From Spirochaetales bacterium (lineage in GTDB: Bacteria > Spirochaetota > Spirochaetia > JABEVK01): a stretch of 64,000 bases of DNA. Of the stretch, positions 41,610 through 51,217 are shown in pieces. Both the position numbers and the translations under genes were made by a program. The stretch lies in assembly GCA_947478845.1 (NCBI GenBank), contig CANJXC010000016.1, positions 1 to 64,000 of the forward strand. The letters are read 5' to 3'. The notes beneath the pieces were generated by a model. That model did no database searches and was not told where the DNA came from. It was given only the letters and a program-made list of their open reading frames with translations. The stretch's first letter is position 1. Each line of letters begins with the position of its first letter.

Positions 41610-44053
41610 TCCCACTCTGCCTTGGGCTGCTGGCTCGGTTGGCCCCCTTCCGGGCGGGAAGGGGCAGGGCGGGGCGGTAACTTGCGCTCACCAAGCTTCA
41701 GACCAAGAAGAATCTCGACCACCGACTCCATCCTGTCCACCACACGGAACTCCAGTCCCTTTCGGATGTAAGCGGGAATCTCCTCCCAGTCCTTGAGGTT
41801 CGACTGAGGAAAAATCACTGTTTTGGTGCCCGTGCGTCGGGCCGCGATCACTTTTTCCTTCAGGCCGCCGATAGGCATCACCTTGCCGGTGAGGCTGAGC
41901 TCGCCAGTCATTGCATGGCCCTTTTTCACCACTTTGTTGATAGCCAGGCTGGTCAGCGCGGCGGCCATGGTGATTCCCGCACTCGGGCCATCCTTGGGTG
42001 TCGCGCCCTCGGGAATATGCAGGTGCACCAAATGTTTCTCGAAGTAGCTTTCGGGGATTCCATACGAAGCGGCATGAGTATGGACCCAGGTGTAGGCAAT
42101 CTGAGCGCTTTCCTTCATCACCTCGCCCATGCGACCGGTGAGTTTGATGCCGCCTTTCCCATCGGTTTTTACAGCCTCGATAACAAGAACTGCGCCGCCC
42201 ATGCTGGTCCAAGCCAAGCCCATCACCATGCCTGGCAGCACGGGGGGCAGGTCTTCTTCTTCGGGAAAATACGGTTTTCCAAGGTAGCTGTTGAGGTCTG
42301 GAACATCGATGGGGAAGGGTGGCACCAGGTTTTCGGTCACCATTTTGAGCGCCAGTTTGCGGTGAATCTTGTCCAGCGATTTTTCGTAGTTGCGCATGCC
42401 AGACTCACGAGCATATCGGCGGCCGATTTCCCCCAAGGCTTTCTTGGTGTACTTGACGCTACCCTTGGGTAGGCCGGAAGCCGCCGCACTCTTGGGCACC
42501 AGGTATTTCTGCGCTATGGCCACTTTTTCTTCTTCGATGTAGCCCGATAGGCGAATCACCTCCATGCGGTCGAGCAAGGGCTTGGGAATCGAGTCGAGGC
42601 TATTGGCCGTGCAGATGAACAGAATCTGTCCCAAGTCGAAGGGCAAATCGAGGTAGTGGTCGCGGAAAGCAATATTCTGTTCCGGATCCAGGACTTCCAG
42701 AAGTGCGCTGGAAGGATCTCCCTGGTAGCTGGTCCCCAATTTGTCGATTTCATCGATCATGAACACAGGATTCTTCTTGCCGGCGATTTTCAGGCCTTGA
42801 AGTATCTTACCTGGCATGGCGCCAACGTAGGTGCGCCGGTGACCCTTGATTTCCGCCTCGTCGCGCATGCCACCCACGCTAAAGCGGAAAAATGGCCGGC
42901 TTAACGCCTTGGCTATGCTCCTTCCGATGCTGGTCTTCCCAACGCCAGGGGGACCCATGAGCAGCACAATCGACCCCTTGTTGTCGTGTTTAAGTTTGCG
43001 AACCGCCAAAAACTCGAGGATGCGCTCCTTAATGTCTTCCAACCCATAATGGTCGGCTTCGAGAATCTTCTTGGCGCGGGCCATATCAATGTCATCCACT
43101 TTTTCGTTGTTCCACGGCAGACCGCAAATCGTTTCGAGATAGTTTCGGGTAACGAAGAACTCGCTGGAATTGGGGTCCATTTGGGCAAACTTCTCGAGCT
43201 CGGTATTGGCCGCCTCTCTCAGTTCGCCGGTGAACTCAAAGCGGTCGATTTTTTCGCGGAAACGCGCCAAATCCTGACTCTTGGGATCGGTGGTGATGCC
43301 GAGCTCCTTCTGTATGGCCTTCAGTTCTTCGCGAAGAAAGAAATCACGTTGGTTTTTCTCGATTTTCTCGTTGATCTGCTTGCTGATTTTTTTCTGGATG
43401 CGCAGAAGTTCCTGCTCTTTTTTGATGTGGATGAGCACCTGTTGCATGCGCTCGCGAAGGTCGATGGTTTCGAGTAGTTTCTGCTGGCCCTCGCGGGGCA
43501 CATTCATGATGCTCGCCACAAAGTCGGCGAGTTTGCCGGGCTGGTCGATGTTTACCATGTTGAGGCGAACCTCTTCGCTGAACAGCGGGTTGTTCTCCGA
43601 GAGCATTTTCATTTCGCTGAAAATACTGCGGGTGAGAGCCTTCATCTCCTGCGCAGAGGCAGTACTCATGTCGTCTTCCAAGTATTCTACGGCAGCCGTA
43701 CGGAACGAGGTATCGGTGAGCATCTTCTTCACCTCAAAACGTTTAATGGTGCTCACAAAGATATTGAGGCCGCCGTCGGGCAGATGGATTTTCTTCAAGA
43801 TGCGAGCTGCCGTGCCTACCTTGAAAAAACGGTCGGCCGAAGCGGGGGCCCCTTCTTCCGACTCCTCAATCAGCAGCAGCAGACCGATAATTTTTGTGGT
43901 GGCCAGCGCCTCTTCCACCACCGCCACATCGTCTTTGTCGGTGATCATCAGCGGTGTAAAAATTCCGGGAAAAATGGGGCGGCTCTCGAGAGGGACAATG
44001 GTGAGTAGATGAGGAAGCAGGGAATCGGCGGGAACCAGAGGAAGGTCGGACAT
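41606..44053 (-). CDS. lon: ATP-dependent Lon protease
   Basis: An 815-aa AAA+ serine protease that degrades damaged and regulatory proteins. The N-terminal substrate domain leads to Walker A GPPGVGKTS near residue 368, Walker B VFMIDEIDKLG near 430, and the proteolytic domain with catalytic Ser in PKDGPSAGITMA near 690 and Lys in GKVMPIGGLKEKVI near 730. Length is normal. ATG 44053 lies six bases after a -10 box with no Shine-Dalgarno. The C-terminus ends in a Pro/Arg-rich tail that overlaps VanY. Confidence 0.96.
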   Translation of the reverse strand: MSDLPLVPADSLLPHLLTIVPLESRPIFPGIFTPLMITDKDDVAVVEEALATTKIIGLLLLIEESEEGAPASADRFFKVGTAARILKKIHLPDGGLNIFVSTIKRFEVKKMLTDTSFRTAAVEYLEDDMSTASAQEMKALTRSIFSEMKMLSENNPLFSEEVRLNMVNIDQPGKLADFVASIMNVPREGQQKLLETIDLRERMQQVLIHIKKEQELLRIQKKISKQINEKIEKNQRDFFLREELKAIQKELGITTDPKSQDLARFREKIDRFEFTGELREAANTELEKFAQMDPNSSEFFVTRNYLETICGLPWNNEKVDDIDMARAKKILEADHYGLEDIKERILEFLAVRKLKHDNKGSIVLLMGPPGVGKTSIGRSIAKALSRPFFRFSVGGMRDEAEIKGHRRTYVGAMPGKILQGLKIAGKKNPVFMIDEIDKLGTSYQGDPSSALLEVLDPEQNIAFRDHYLDLPFDLGQILFICTANSLDSIPKPLLDRMEVIRLSGYIEEEKVAIAQKYLVPKSAAASGLPKGSVKYTKKALGEIGRRYARESGMRNYEKSLDKIHRKLALKMVTENLVPPFPIDVPDLNSYLGKPYFPEEEDLPPVLPGMVMGLAWTSMGGAVLVIEAVKTDGKGGIKLTGRMGEVMKESAQIAYTWVHTHAASYGIPESYFEKHLVHLHIPEGATPKDGPSAGITMAAALTSLAINKVVKKGHAMTGELSLTGKVMPIGGLKEKVIAARRTGTKTVIFPQSNLKDWEEIPAYIRKGLEFRVVDRMESVVEILLGLKLGERKLPPRPAPSRPEGGQPSQQPKAEWE

Positions 44054-44059
44054 CCTGCG

Positions 44060-44088
44060 AATTTAAAGTTTTCCGCCTCGGTGGGCAA
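44060..44088 (-). promoter_or_regulatory. Promoter of lon (predicted leaderless)
   Basis: Leftward TTGCCC (44088-44083), 17-base spacer, TAAATT (44065-44060), then six bases to ATG 44053. No heat-shock inverted repeat is visible in this short gap. Confidence 0.5.
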
Positions 44089-44116
44089 GGCCCGGCGAGT
44101 CTGATACCCTTACCAG

Positions 44117-45277
44117 ATGTCTACTGTTCCGGGGTTTCACCTCATCCTGTTTGCCGCTTCTTTCCTGCTGGCCCTGGCTTCCGGAATGGAGAATTACGCC
44201 CTTATTTTTTACGTGCGAGAGTTGTTTGGAGCCGACAAAAACGCTGTGGGTTGGATTGCCGGGGCTTTTGATCTGGCCTACCTAGGCGGCATCCTGGCCT
44301 TTTTGCGCTGGAAGGCTCCTCACCCGAGGCGGGTGCTTTGGTTGTCGGCGTGGGCCATGGCGGCCTCCATTGCGGTGTTTCTGGCCTTCCCTCTCTGGAC
44401 AGTGACCTTTGTGTTCCACGCCCTGTTCGGGCTGGCCATGGCGCTGTTTTGGCCCCGCATCATGGGCTGGCTGAGCTGGGGGGTCGAAGGGAAGTCCCTC
44501 ACCCGCACCATGGGGCTTTTCAACACCAGCTGGTCGTTCGGGTCTATTCTTTCTCCGTGGTTGGGAGGCTTGTTGGTGGAGATCAATCCCCGCTGGCCCT
44601 TCCTCACAGCCGTTGTCATTCTGTTTCTTCTTGGACTCTTGATGCCTTTGGGGAGCCGCTTGTTTCCGGCCATGCGCCAAGGGCCACCGGAAGCAAAACC
44701 GCAGGTTGAAGGCGAGCCGACCACAAGATCTTCCCTGCGCTACCCGGCCCGCATCGGCATCGCCGCCACGTATTTTGTGAGCGGAAGCCTGCTGTTCATT
44801 TTTCCCGCGTGGGCCAAAGAGGCATTAGGGTTTTCTGAATCCCTGACCGGAAGTTTTCTTCTGGTGCGGATGGCCCTTGCCACGGTGGGGTTCAGTCTCT
44901 TTGCCCGCTGGACCTTTTGGCACCACAGGCTATCGGCCCTCTTGGGCGGGATGTTAGCGTTGCTGGTGCTTTTAGCACTTTTTCCGCTAGGCACTCAGGC
45001 CTGGCAGTTTTATCTACTTTTTGGTGCCTCTGGCCTAGTTTTCAGTTTCCTGTACAGTACGACGCTGTTTCACGGTGTATCGGGCAGCTCCGACCGGGAA
45101 CGGGCCACCACCTTTCACGAGGCCCTGCTTAACCTCGGGCTTTTTCTAGGCACGGTTGCGGCGGGGTGGATTTCGCAAACTTGGTCGATGGCGTGGGCCT
45201 TCGGCTTGTGTGCCGCCGTGGTGCTCTCGTTGATGGCCTTGCAGGTGGCCCTTTACCGGGCTACCCTGAGCCGATGA
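44117..45277 (+). CDS. MFS transporter, 386 aa
   Basis: A 12-span major facilitator without a recognised substrate: ALASGMENYALIFYVRELFGA at the start, the cytoplasmic loop RIMGWLSWGVEGKSLTRTMG, and LLALFPLG in the C-half. The divergent lon gene suggests no functional link. Its stop overlaps the recO start (ATGA). A TACCCT six bases before the ATG may be another -10 box with no leader. Confidence 0.85.
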   Translation: MSTVPGFHLILFAASFLLALASGMENYALIFYVRELFGADKNAVGWIAGAFDLAYLGGILAFLRWKAPHPRRVLWLSAWAMAASIAVFLAFPLWTVTFVFHALFGLAMALFWPRIMGWLSWGVEGKSLTRTMGLFNTSWSFGSILSPWLGGLLVEINPRWPFLTAVVILFLLGLLMPLGSRLFPAMRQGPPEAKPQVEGEPTTRSSLRYPARIGIAATYFVSGSLLFIFPAWAKEALGFSESLTGSFLLVRMALATVGFSLFARWTFWHHRLSALLGGMLALLVLLALFPLGTQAWQFYLLFGASGLVFSFLYSTTLFHGVSGSSDRERATTFHEALLNLGLFLGTVAAGWISQTWSMAWAFGLCAAVVLSLMALQVALYRATLSR

Positions 45278-46038
45278 GCCGCGATTTCACATTTGAAGCC
45301 TTGGTGCTCCGTCGTTACCCCGTGGGCGAGTCGCATCGCTCGGTAACCTTTCTCACCAAGGAGAGGGGTTTGCTATCGGCCCTTGCTCACGGGGCCGCCA
45401 AAAGCCAGAATCGGCTCAAGCTGCTGACCACCCCTATCCGCCACGTGCGCCTCAAGGCCTACCACGACCCGGTGGCCGACAGTTGGAAGGTGACAGACTT
45501 GGAACCCCTGAACCTGTTGGGCGGGCTGGGTGAGCTCTTGGAAAGAAGCGCGGCTGCCACCGTGTGGACCGAACTCCTGTTGGCGAGCTGGGAGTCCGGA
45601 GGAGTCTTCGACCTTTTTGCCCAGGCGTTTGCCCTGCTCGACACTGCGGATTCCGCCACGGTTGCTCGGCTCGAGGGGCAGACTTTGTGGAGGTCCCTCG
45701 AAATTGCTGGCCTCATGCCCGAGTTTTCACGCTGCTCGGTTTGCGGTAAGCCCCTGGCTGGCAAACCGATCTGGTTCTCGGTGATCGACGGGGAGCCTGT
45801 CTGCCAGTCTTGCCGGGCCGGAATTACCTCTTCTGGTGAGCTATCGCTTCCATCGGTGGCTATCGATAGTTTGCTCGCGACTCTGGTTCTCCCGCTCGAC
45901 GAAGCGTTGGCTTCACCCGTTTCCGCTGTGGCGGCCGCAGGCCTTCGTACCCACGGCCTTAAGGCGTGGGAAAGGGCCTTGGGGCGTCGGTTACGCTCGG
46001 TTGTGATTGACCAGAGTTCTGGCCCCGCCCCATACTAA
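45274..46038 (+). CDS. recO: DNA repair protein RecO
   Basis: A 254-aa RecFOR-pathway mediator that loads RecA and anneals strands. The N-terminal OB fold opens FEALVLRRYPVGESHRSVTFL; a four-cysteine zinc site follows (CSVCGKPL near residue 152, CQSC near 175). ATG 45274 is fixed by the ATGA overlap with the MFS gene; the longer frame is a shadow. It is the first of a run of coupled genes with pdp, recJ, an M23 peptidase and rpsU. Confidence 0.9.
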   Translation: MSRDFTFEALVLRRYPVGESHRSVTFLTKERGLLSALAHGAAKSQNRLKLLTTPIRHVRLKAYHDPVADSWKVTDLEPLNLLGGLGELLERSAAATVWTELLLASWESGGVFDLFAQAFALLDTADSATVARLEGQTLWRSLEIAGLMPEFSRCSVCGKPLAGKPIWFSVIDGEPVCQSCRAGITSSGELSLPSVAIDSLLATLVLPLDEALASPVSAVAAAGLRTHGLKAWERALGRRLRSVVIDQSSGPAPY

Positions 46039-46069
46039 GTGGGTTGCCTTTGGGGCAGGAGGTCACGCG

Positions 46070-47398
46070 ATGCGCGCCGTCGAACTGATCATGGACAAGC
46101 GTTCGGGAGGCGAGCACAGCGAAGCCCAGATCCGCTTTCTTGTCGAAGGCTACACGAAAGGCCAGATTCCCGATTACCAGATTTCGGCATGGATGATGGC
46201 GGTTTATTTCCGGGGCATGTCGTTCCGAGAAACCGGTTACCTCACGCGGGCTATGATTGATAGCGGTGAAGTACTTCCTTTGGAAGGGCTTGCAGGCCCG
46301 TTGGTCGATAAGCACTCCACCGGTGGCGTGGGCGATAAGATTTCGCTCATGTTGGCACCCTTGGCGGTGGCGTGCGGCCTCAAGGTTCCGATGATGTCGG
46401 GGCGTGCGCTGGGGCATACCGGGGGAACCCTCGATAAACTCGATGCCATACCCGGGTTCAGCACCAAACTCACCAACGATCAAATCCGCCAGGCTTTGGT
46501 TGAGGTAGGCTACTTCATGACCGGACAAAGCGAGGCTGTGGTGCCTGCCGACCGGCTGATGTACGGCCTGCGCGACGTGACGGCCACGGTGGAATCCATT
46601 CCCCTCATCACGGCCAGCATCTTGAGTAAAAAGTTCGCCGAGGGCGCCCAAGCGCTGGTGTTCGATGTAAAGGCTGGCCGGGGTGCGTTTATGAAGACCC
46701 CCGAAGAGGCCCGGGCTCTGGCCGAAAGTCTGGTGAAAACGGCAGAGAGTCTGGGGCGCAAATCGGTGGCCTTGCTTACCAATATGGAGCAGCCCTTGGG
46801 CCGGATGACGGGAAACTTCCTCGAAGTAGAGGAAGCCGTGCTTTTCTTACGTGGTGAAGGCTACGAAGGCACACCTCCGGCCGCCGACCTACTGGAACTC
46901 ACCTTGCGGCAGGTGGGCTGGATGCTGGTGGCTGGTGGCCAGTGCACTACCGTGGAGCAGGGAGAGAGCTTGGCCCGTCAACGCTTGGAAGACGGCTCTG
47001 CGCTCAAAGTGTGGGAAAAAAATGTAGCCTTTCAGGGTGGCGACGTCGCTAAACTTAACTCTCAGCTCGGTCTACGTCGCTCTCGGTTCAAGGCCGAGTT
47101 ACGCGCCGAAGCCGAGGGTTATCTGGCGGGCTGGGATGCGCTCACCTGCGGGTTGGCCGCTACCTCCTTAGGTGCCGGACGCTCCACCAAGACCGACCTC
47201 GTCTTGCCCGAGGTGGGCCTCGAGTTCCACCGAAAACAGGGCCAAAGGGTAAAAAACGGCGAGGTGCTGCTGACAATCTGGGCTGACACGGAAGTAAAGC
47301 GCGACGAAGCCCTGTCTCGATTGTCACAGGCTTGGTCGATTGTTCCGCTTCCGGTGGCAACCCCTAAGTTACTGCTGGGAGAGGTGACCGCCCTGTGA
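46070..47398 (+). CDS. pdp: Pyrimidine-nucleoside / thymidine phosphorylase
   Basis: A 442-aa salvage enzyme splitting pyrimidine nucleosides with phosphate. Landmarks are MRAVELIMDKRSGGEHSEA, the family signature KHSTGGVGDKISL near residue 80, SGRALGHTGGTLDKL near 110, LSKKFAEGAQALVFDVKAG near 190 and a barrel-sandwich C-domain (FHRKQGQRVKNG). The choice between pdp and deoA cannot be made from sequence alone; length and signature fit either. GGAGGT precedes ATG 46070. The stop overlaps recJ (GTGA). Confidence 0.9.
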   Translation: MRAVELIMDKRSGGEHSEAQIRFLVEGYTKGQIPDYQISAWMMAVYFRGMSFRETGYLTRAMIDSGEVLPLEGLAGPLVDKHSTGGVGDKISLMLAPLAVACGLKVPMMSGRALGHTGGTLDKLDAIPGFSTKLTNDQIRQALVEVGYFMTGQSEAVVPADRLMYGLRDVTATVESIPLITASILSKKFAEGAQALVFDVKAGRGAFMKTPEEARALAESLVKTAESLGRKSVALLTNMEQPLGRMTGNFLEVEEAVLFLRGEGYEGTPPAADLLELTLRQVGWMLVAGGQCTTVEQGESLARQRLEDGSALKVWEKNVAFQGGDVAKLNSQLGLRRSRFKAELRAEAEGYLAGWDALTCGLAATSLGAGRSTKTDLVLPEVGLEFHRKQGQRVKNGEVLLTIWADTEVKRDEALSRLSQAWSIVPLPVATPKLLLGEVTAL

Positions 47399-49533
47399 AG
47401 AAGGTGTCTGTCATGTCGTGGCTCAAGAAAGACCTCGTTGCTGAAGAAGTGCGTGAGCTGGCACTCCGCTACGACCTCAACCTCATGGAGGCCTCGATTC
47501 TCGTGCGCCGTGGGGTAACTCAACCCGAAGACTTGTTGTATTTCCTGGAAGACGATCTGCGTTTTGTTCCTAACCCTTTCTTGTTTCAGCATATGGAGGA
47601 TGTGGTAGATAGGCTCACGGGCGCTTTGGACGACGAAGAAGCCGTGTTGGTCTTCGGTGACCGCGATGCCGACGGGATCACTTCTACGGTGCTCCTCGTG
47701 GAAGCATTCACCGCTTTGGGGCTCAAGGTGGGCTGGAAAGTCCCCCAGGGAGACGAGGCCTATGGACTCACGGTGGCGGCGGTGGAAGAGTTTGCGCAGG
47801 CCGGTGGCGGCCTGATTGTCACGGTAGACTGCGGTATCTCCAACCTGGCTGAAATCACCTTGGCAGGAGAATTAGGCGTAGATGTGCTGGTATTCGACCA
47901 CCACGTTGCGCCCGAAGTCCTGCCACCCGCACTGGCCATCATCAACCCCAAGGTTCCTGGGGAACCCTATCCGTTTGCCACGATGGCAGCCTGCGCGGTG
48001 GCTTCCAAGGTCATCTGGGCCCTCAGGTTTTCGCAGACTCCTCTTTACAATCAACGCATGTGTGTCCTTCACTGCCATCAGGAAGAGGAAGGTCTGGTGG
48101 TGGAGGCCATCCGCCTGGTCAATCTCGCCGAGCGTCGGCGCCTGCGGCTGCTGTTTAACGACAAGAGTGGAACCCAAGATCTCCAAGCCTTGGTCGATTT
48201 CTTGCAGGACCAGGAGATTTTTGTGTTTGACGAGCGGGCTCAGACCAAAATGCTCCGCTTGCTCTTCGGCCCCGGGGTTGAAATTGGGCTTTTCGATTTG
48301 GCACCGGAAATTCGCAAGTCGTTTCCCAGTTTGGCCGGCCTTGATTTCCGGGCCGTCAAGGGGAAAAGCCGCTTGCCACGCTACCTAGTGGGTGCGGGCG
48401 ACCTCGACATCCTGGTGAGCCTGTTTACCAGCAGCGTCTTCAAGGCCTACCCCAGCTTGGGGGCAGACTTTGTGCCCTTGCTCGATTTGGTTGCACTGGG
48501 GACTCTCGCAGACCTCATGCCTCTGGCGGGTGAGAACCGCATTCTGGTCAAACTCGGCATGCAGGCTCTCCATTCGACGCGCAGGGAAGGCCTGAGAGTG
48601 CTGCTGCTCAAACTTAAACTTCTCGGTAAACCCCTTACCACCACCGACGTGAGTTGGCAGTTGATTCCCACCATCAACGCGGCTGGTCGACTCGGACACC
48701 CCGAGAAGGCCGTTGAGCTTCTGCTCACCACCGACCCCGAACGGCGTCGGGTTTTGGCCGAGGAGTTGGATCAGCTCAACCAGCAGCGCAAGCAGATGAC
48801 CCTCGACGCTTGGGACCTCGTGCTTCCGCTCGCTCGGGCCTCCCACGTCGAACTAGCCGAGGCGATGGTGCTCGTGATTTCCGAGCAGATTCCGCGGGGA
48901 ATCACGGGACTGGTGGCCTCGCGTTTGGTTTCAACTTTTGCAGTGCCTTCGCTGGTGCTCACCCGTCAGGGCGAGAAGTACATCGGGTCGCTTCGCGCTA
49001 ACCGCGGTTTCGAGACCCGGCGATTTCTCGACAGCTTTGCGGACCTGTTTACCGACTACGGCGGTCACGACCAAGCGGCCGGGTTCAACCTGCCCGAGAC
49101 AGCTATCCAGGAGTTTCAGACGCGGCTCAAAACCCTGTTGCCACGCTTTCCCCTGCAGGGGGATGGCGAGCTCAAGCTGGAGATTGACGCCGAGTTGCCC
49201 CTGGCGTTTTTCACCCCTGAGCTGATACAGACGGTGGACAAGCTCGAACCCTACGGAGAAGGCCACCGGCCTTTGGTGTTTGTGGCCAGAGGCGTGACCA
49301 TCGTGGCCCTCGATCTGGTGGGTAAATTAGGTGCTCAGCACGTGAAACTTACCTTAGACGCCGGCACAACGAAGTGGCCCGCCATTTACTTTCACGCTCT
49401 TGAACGCTTGGAAGCCGGAGAGTTTCATCAGGGCGACCGGGTTGACGCCGCCTTCCATGTGGCCCGCAACACGTTTCAAGGCCATGACAAACTTCAGCTC
49501 ACTATTCTGGATTTAAGGCGCAGTGCCCAGTGA
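47395..49533 (+). CDS. recJ: Single-stranded-DNA exonuclease RecJ, long form
   Basis: A 712-aa 5'-3' exonuclease of the DHH family: FGDRDADGITST near residue 88, VTVDCGISN, DHHVAPEVLP near 165, GTLADLMPL near 370 and the DHHA1 block YGGHDQAAGFNL near 563, then an OB domain. Most RecJ proteins are ~560-580 aa; here ~160 extra residues lie between the DHH motif and GTLAD. Starts GTG 47395 in a GTGA overlap. Confidence 0.92.
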   Translation: MKKVSVMSWLKKDLVAEEVRELALRYDLNLMEASILVRRGVTQPEDLLYFLEDDLRFVPNPFLFQHMEDVVDRLTGALDDEEAVLVFGDRDADGITSTVLLVEAFTALGLKVGWKVPQGDEAYGLTVAAVEEFAQAGGGLIVTVDCGISNLAEITLAGELGVDVLVFDHHVAPEVLPPALAIINPKVPGEPYPFATMAACAVASKVIWALRFSQTPLYNQRMCVLHCHQEEEGLVVEAIRLVNLAERRRLRLLFNDKSGTQDLQALVDFLQDQEIFVFDERAQTKMLRLLFGPGVEIGLFDLAPEIRKSFPSLAGLDFRAVKGKSRLPRYLVGAGDLDILVSLFTSSVFKAYPSLGADFVPLLDLVALGTLADLMPLAGENRILVKLGMQALHSTRREGLRVLLLKLKLLGKPLTTTDVSWQLIPTINAAGRLGHPEKAVELLLTTDPERRRVLAEELDQLNQQRKQMTLDAWDLVLPLARASHVELAEAMVLVISEQIPRGITGLVASRLVSTFAVPSLVLTRQGEKYIGSLRANRGFETRRFLDSFADLFTDYGGHDQAAGFNLPETAIQEFQTRLKTLLPRFPLQGDGELKLEIDAELPLAFFTPELIQTVDKLEPYGEGHRPLVFVARGVTIVALDLVGKLGAQHVKLTLDAGTTKWPAIYFHALERLEAGEFHQGDRVDAAFHVARNTFQGHDKLQLTILDLRRSAQ

Positions 49534-50483
49534 GCCTTGCCTGGAGTTCACGGTGGGTTACCCTTTTTGTTGTTTTTCTTCTCGTTGTCCCTGCCCAAGC
49601 TGTGGCGCGCACCTTTGCGCCGGTGTCGCTCAAACCCGGTGCCCTCAACGAAGTCTATGCCTGGGATGACCAAGAGTTCCCCGTGTTTCAGGTGGAGCTG
49701 ACACGAGGCTCCACGGTTTTGGCCTTGAGCTCGTCTTTGATTTGGCCCCACGAGAGCCCGTGGAAGATTTCGGTGGCCTTTCTGGCTTTTGATGTGCTCA
49801 CCAAACCTGGACCTGCCCGCCTCAGGTTTTTGAATGCCCAAGGCAAGGAACTGGCCAAACAGGAAGTGGAAGTGACCCCTCGCGTGCTACCGGTGGAACA
49901 CATTGCCCTCGACCGGCAGATGTCAACCTTGCGGGCCGTGCCTGACCCCCGCAAGGACAAAGAGGCCCAGCAGATCTGGAGAATCTACCAGACCCTTAAT
50001 AAAACAAACTTGTGGGCCACGGGTCGGTTCGAGCTACCAGTAACCGGAATCCCGTATTCGGCTTCCTTCGGGGATGAGCGCGTTTACGATTATTCAGATG
50101 GAACCACGGCGTCTGATTACCATCGGGGAACGGACTTCGCAGCTCCGGTAGGCACGCCCGTGTATGCGCCGGCCGCTGGTTTGGTCGTGCTGGCTGCCGA
50201 GCGCATGCTAACCGGGAACACAGTTGTCATCGAGCACGCACCGGGCCTCTACTCCGACTATTTTCACTTGAGCAAGCTCGAGGTTAAGTTGGGCGACAGG
50301 GTGAAGGCCGGCGATCTGTTGGGCCTGAGCGGCAAAACAGGCCTTGTCACGGGGCCACACCTGCACTGGGAGCTGCGGTATCAGGGAGTTCCTGTCGATG
50401 CCCTTGACCTGGTTACCGAGGGTCTGCTTGACACGGAGCGGGTCAACACGCTAATTTCTTCCATCGAACGAAAAAGGGGGTGA
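49530..50483 (+). CDS. Exported M23 (LytM-type) peptidase
   Basis: A 317-aa periplasmic protein with a signal peptide ([18 protein letters not shown]). The N-terminal ~170 residues are Ig-like and beta-rich. The C-terminal M23 domain has [17 protein letters not shown] near residue 197, HLSKL, and the zinc pair GPHLHWEL near 277. It probably cuts peptidoglycan cross-links or acts as an activator. GTG 49530 overlaps the recJ stop; the frame overlaps rpsU the same way. Confidence 0.88.
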   Translation: MSLAWSSRWVTLFVVFLLVVPAQAVARTFAPVSLKPGALNEVYAWDDQEFPVFQVELTRGSTVLALSSSLIWPHESPWKISVAFLAFDVLTKPGPARLRFLNAQGKELAKQEVEVTPRVLPVEHIALDRQMSTLRAVPDPRKDKEAQQIWRIYQTLNKTNLWATGRFELPVTGIPYSASFGDERVYDYSDGTTASDYHRGTDFAAPVGTPVYAPAAGLVVLAAERMLTGNTVVIEHAPGLYSDYFHLSKLEVKLGDRVKAGDLLGLSGKTGLVTGPHLHWELRYQGVPVDALDLVTEGLLDTERVNTLISSIERKRG

Positions 50484-50698
50484 TTACTATCGCCGTCATC
50501 CAGTTGGACGACAACGAAGCTTTGGAAAAGGCTATCAAGCGCTTCAAGCGCATCGTCGAGAAGGAAGGCATTATTCGCGAATGGAAAAAGCGCGAATTTT
50601 TTGAGAAGCCGTCCACCATCAACAACCGCAAAAAGAAGGCCCTTCAGCGCAAGCAAATGAAGAAGTTGCGCAAAGTGGCAACCAGCACCCGGGGTTAA
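50480..50698 (+). CDS. rpsU: Ribosomal protein bS21
   Basis: A 72-aa small-subunit protein: [19 protein letters not shown], then [19 protein letters not shown] and a basic tail. S21 helps the 30S subunit find the mRNA start region near the 16S 3' end. The GTG at 50480 overlaps the M23 stop (GTGA). Strong tandem hairpins and a T run follow. Confidence 0.93.
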   Translation: MITIAVIQLDDNEALEKAIKRFKRIVEKEGIIREWKKREFFEKPSTINNRKKKALQRKQMKKLRKVATSTRG

Positions 50699-50726
50699 CC
50701 AACAGCCGTCCGAAAGGACGGGAAAC

Positions 50727-50757
50727 AGACCGTCCTTTCGGGGACGGTCTTTTTTTT
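50727..50757 (+). terminator. Terminator after rpsU
   Basis: AGACCGTCC (50727-50735) pairs with GGACGGTCT (50742-50750), followed by eight T residues. Just before it lies a second small hairpin CCGTCC-GAAA-GGACGG (50707-50722), so the operon has a double stop. Confidence 0.9.
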
Positions 50758-50806
50758 GTCCAAACAAGACTGACAAGCCGATATTGAAGGCACGCAGGAG
50801 TGTCTG

Positions 50807-51217
50807 ATGCCCAAGGCCGTCTCAGTGTGGATGTTAGCTGGTGTTCTCGTTTTCGGTGGCTCGGCCACCAGTGCCCAAGAGTTCAATGCCGACGAACTGA
50901 GCGATTACGAGGGCCTGGCCAACGCCTTGAACGACGGGCATGTCAAGAATCTCCTGGTGCTGGACATCCGCCCGCGCGAGCTGTTTTTGCAGGCTCATAT
51001 CCCCAAAGCGATCAACCTTCCCCTCGACGAGCTATGGGACAAGGTGCCCGCCAAAGCCGGAGTCCAGCCGATCCTTGTGCTTTATGGCCGTCCAGCTAGT
51101 TCCGACACCCGCAAAGCTGCTGATATACTTAAGAGCAACGGTTTCACCCGCGTGATAATCTTTGGCTCTATCTCTTTCTGGAAAGGACCCCTTGTTGAAA
51201 TACCCCCCCGCCTTTGA
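50807..51217 (+). CDS. Exported rhodanese-like protein without catalytic cysteine
   Basis: A 136-aa protein with a signal peptide (VSVWMLAGVLVFGGSATS). The rhodanese fold is clear: LLVLDIRPRELFLQAHIPKAINLPL near residue 47 and a final ADILKSNGFTRVIIFGS. The active-site loop reads LVLYGRPASSDT near residue 92, with glycine where the cysteine should be, so sulfur transfer is unlikely and a binding or regulatory role is more probable. The end overlaps the M16 protease gene by about 23 bases. Confidence 0.8.
   Translation: MPKAVSVWMLAGVLVFGGSATSAQEFNADELSDYEGLANALNDGHVKNLLVLDIRPRELFLQAHIPKAINLPLDELWDKVPAKAGVQPILVLYGRPASSDTRKAADILKSNGFTRVIIFGSISFWKGPLVEIPPRL

Noticed and set aside
47480-47530. 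RecJ motif GDRDADG thought to be unusual
   Set aside because: The first metal motif varies at the arginine position among RecJ proteins while the three aspartates are intact, so it is not remarkable.
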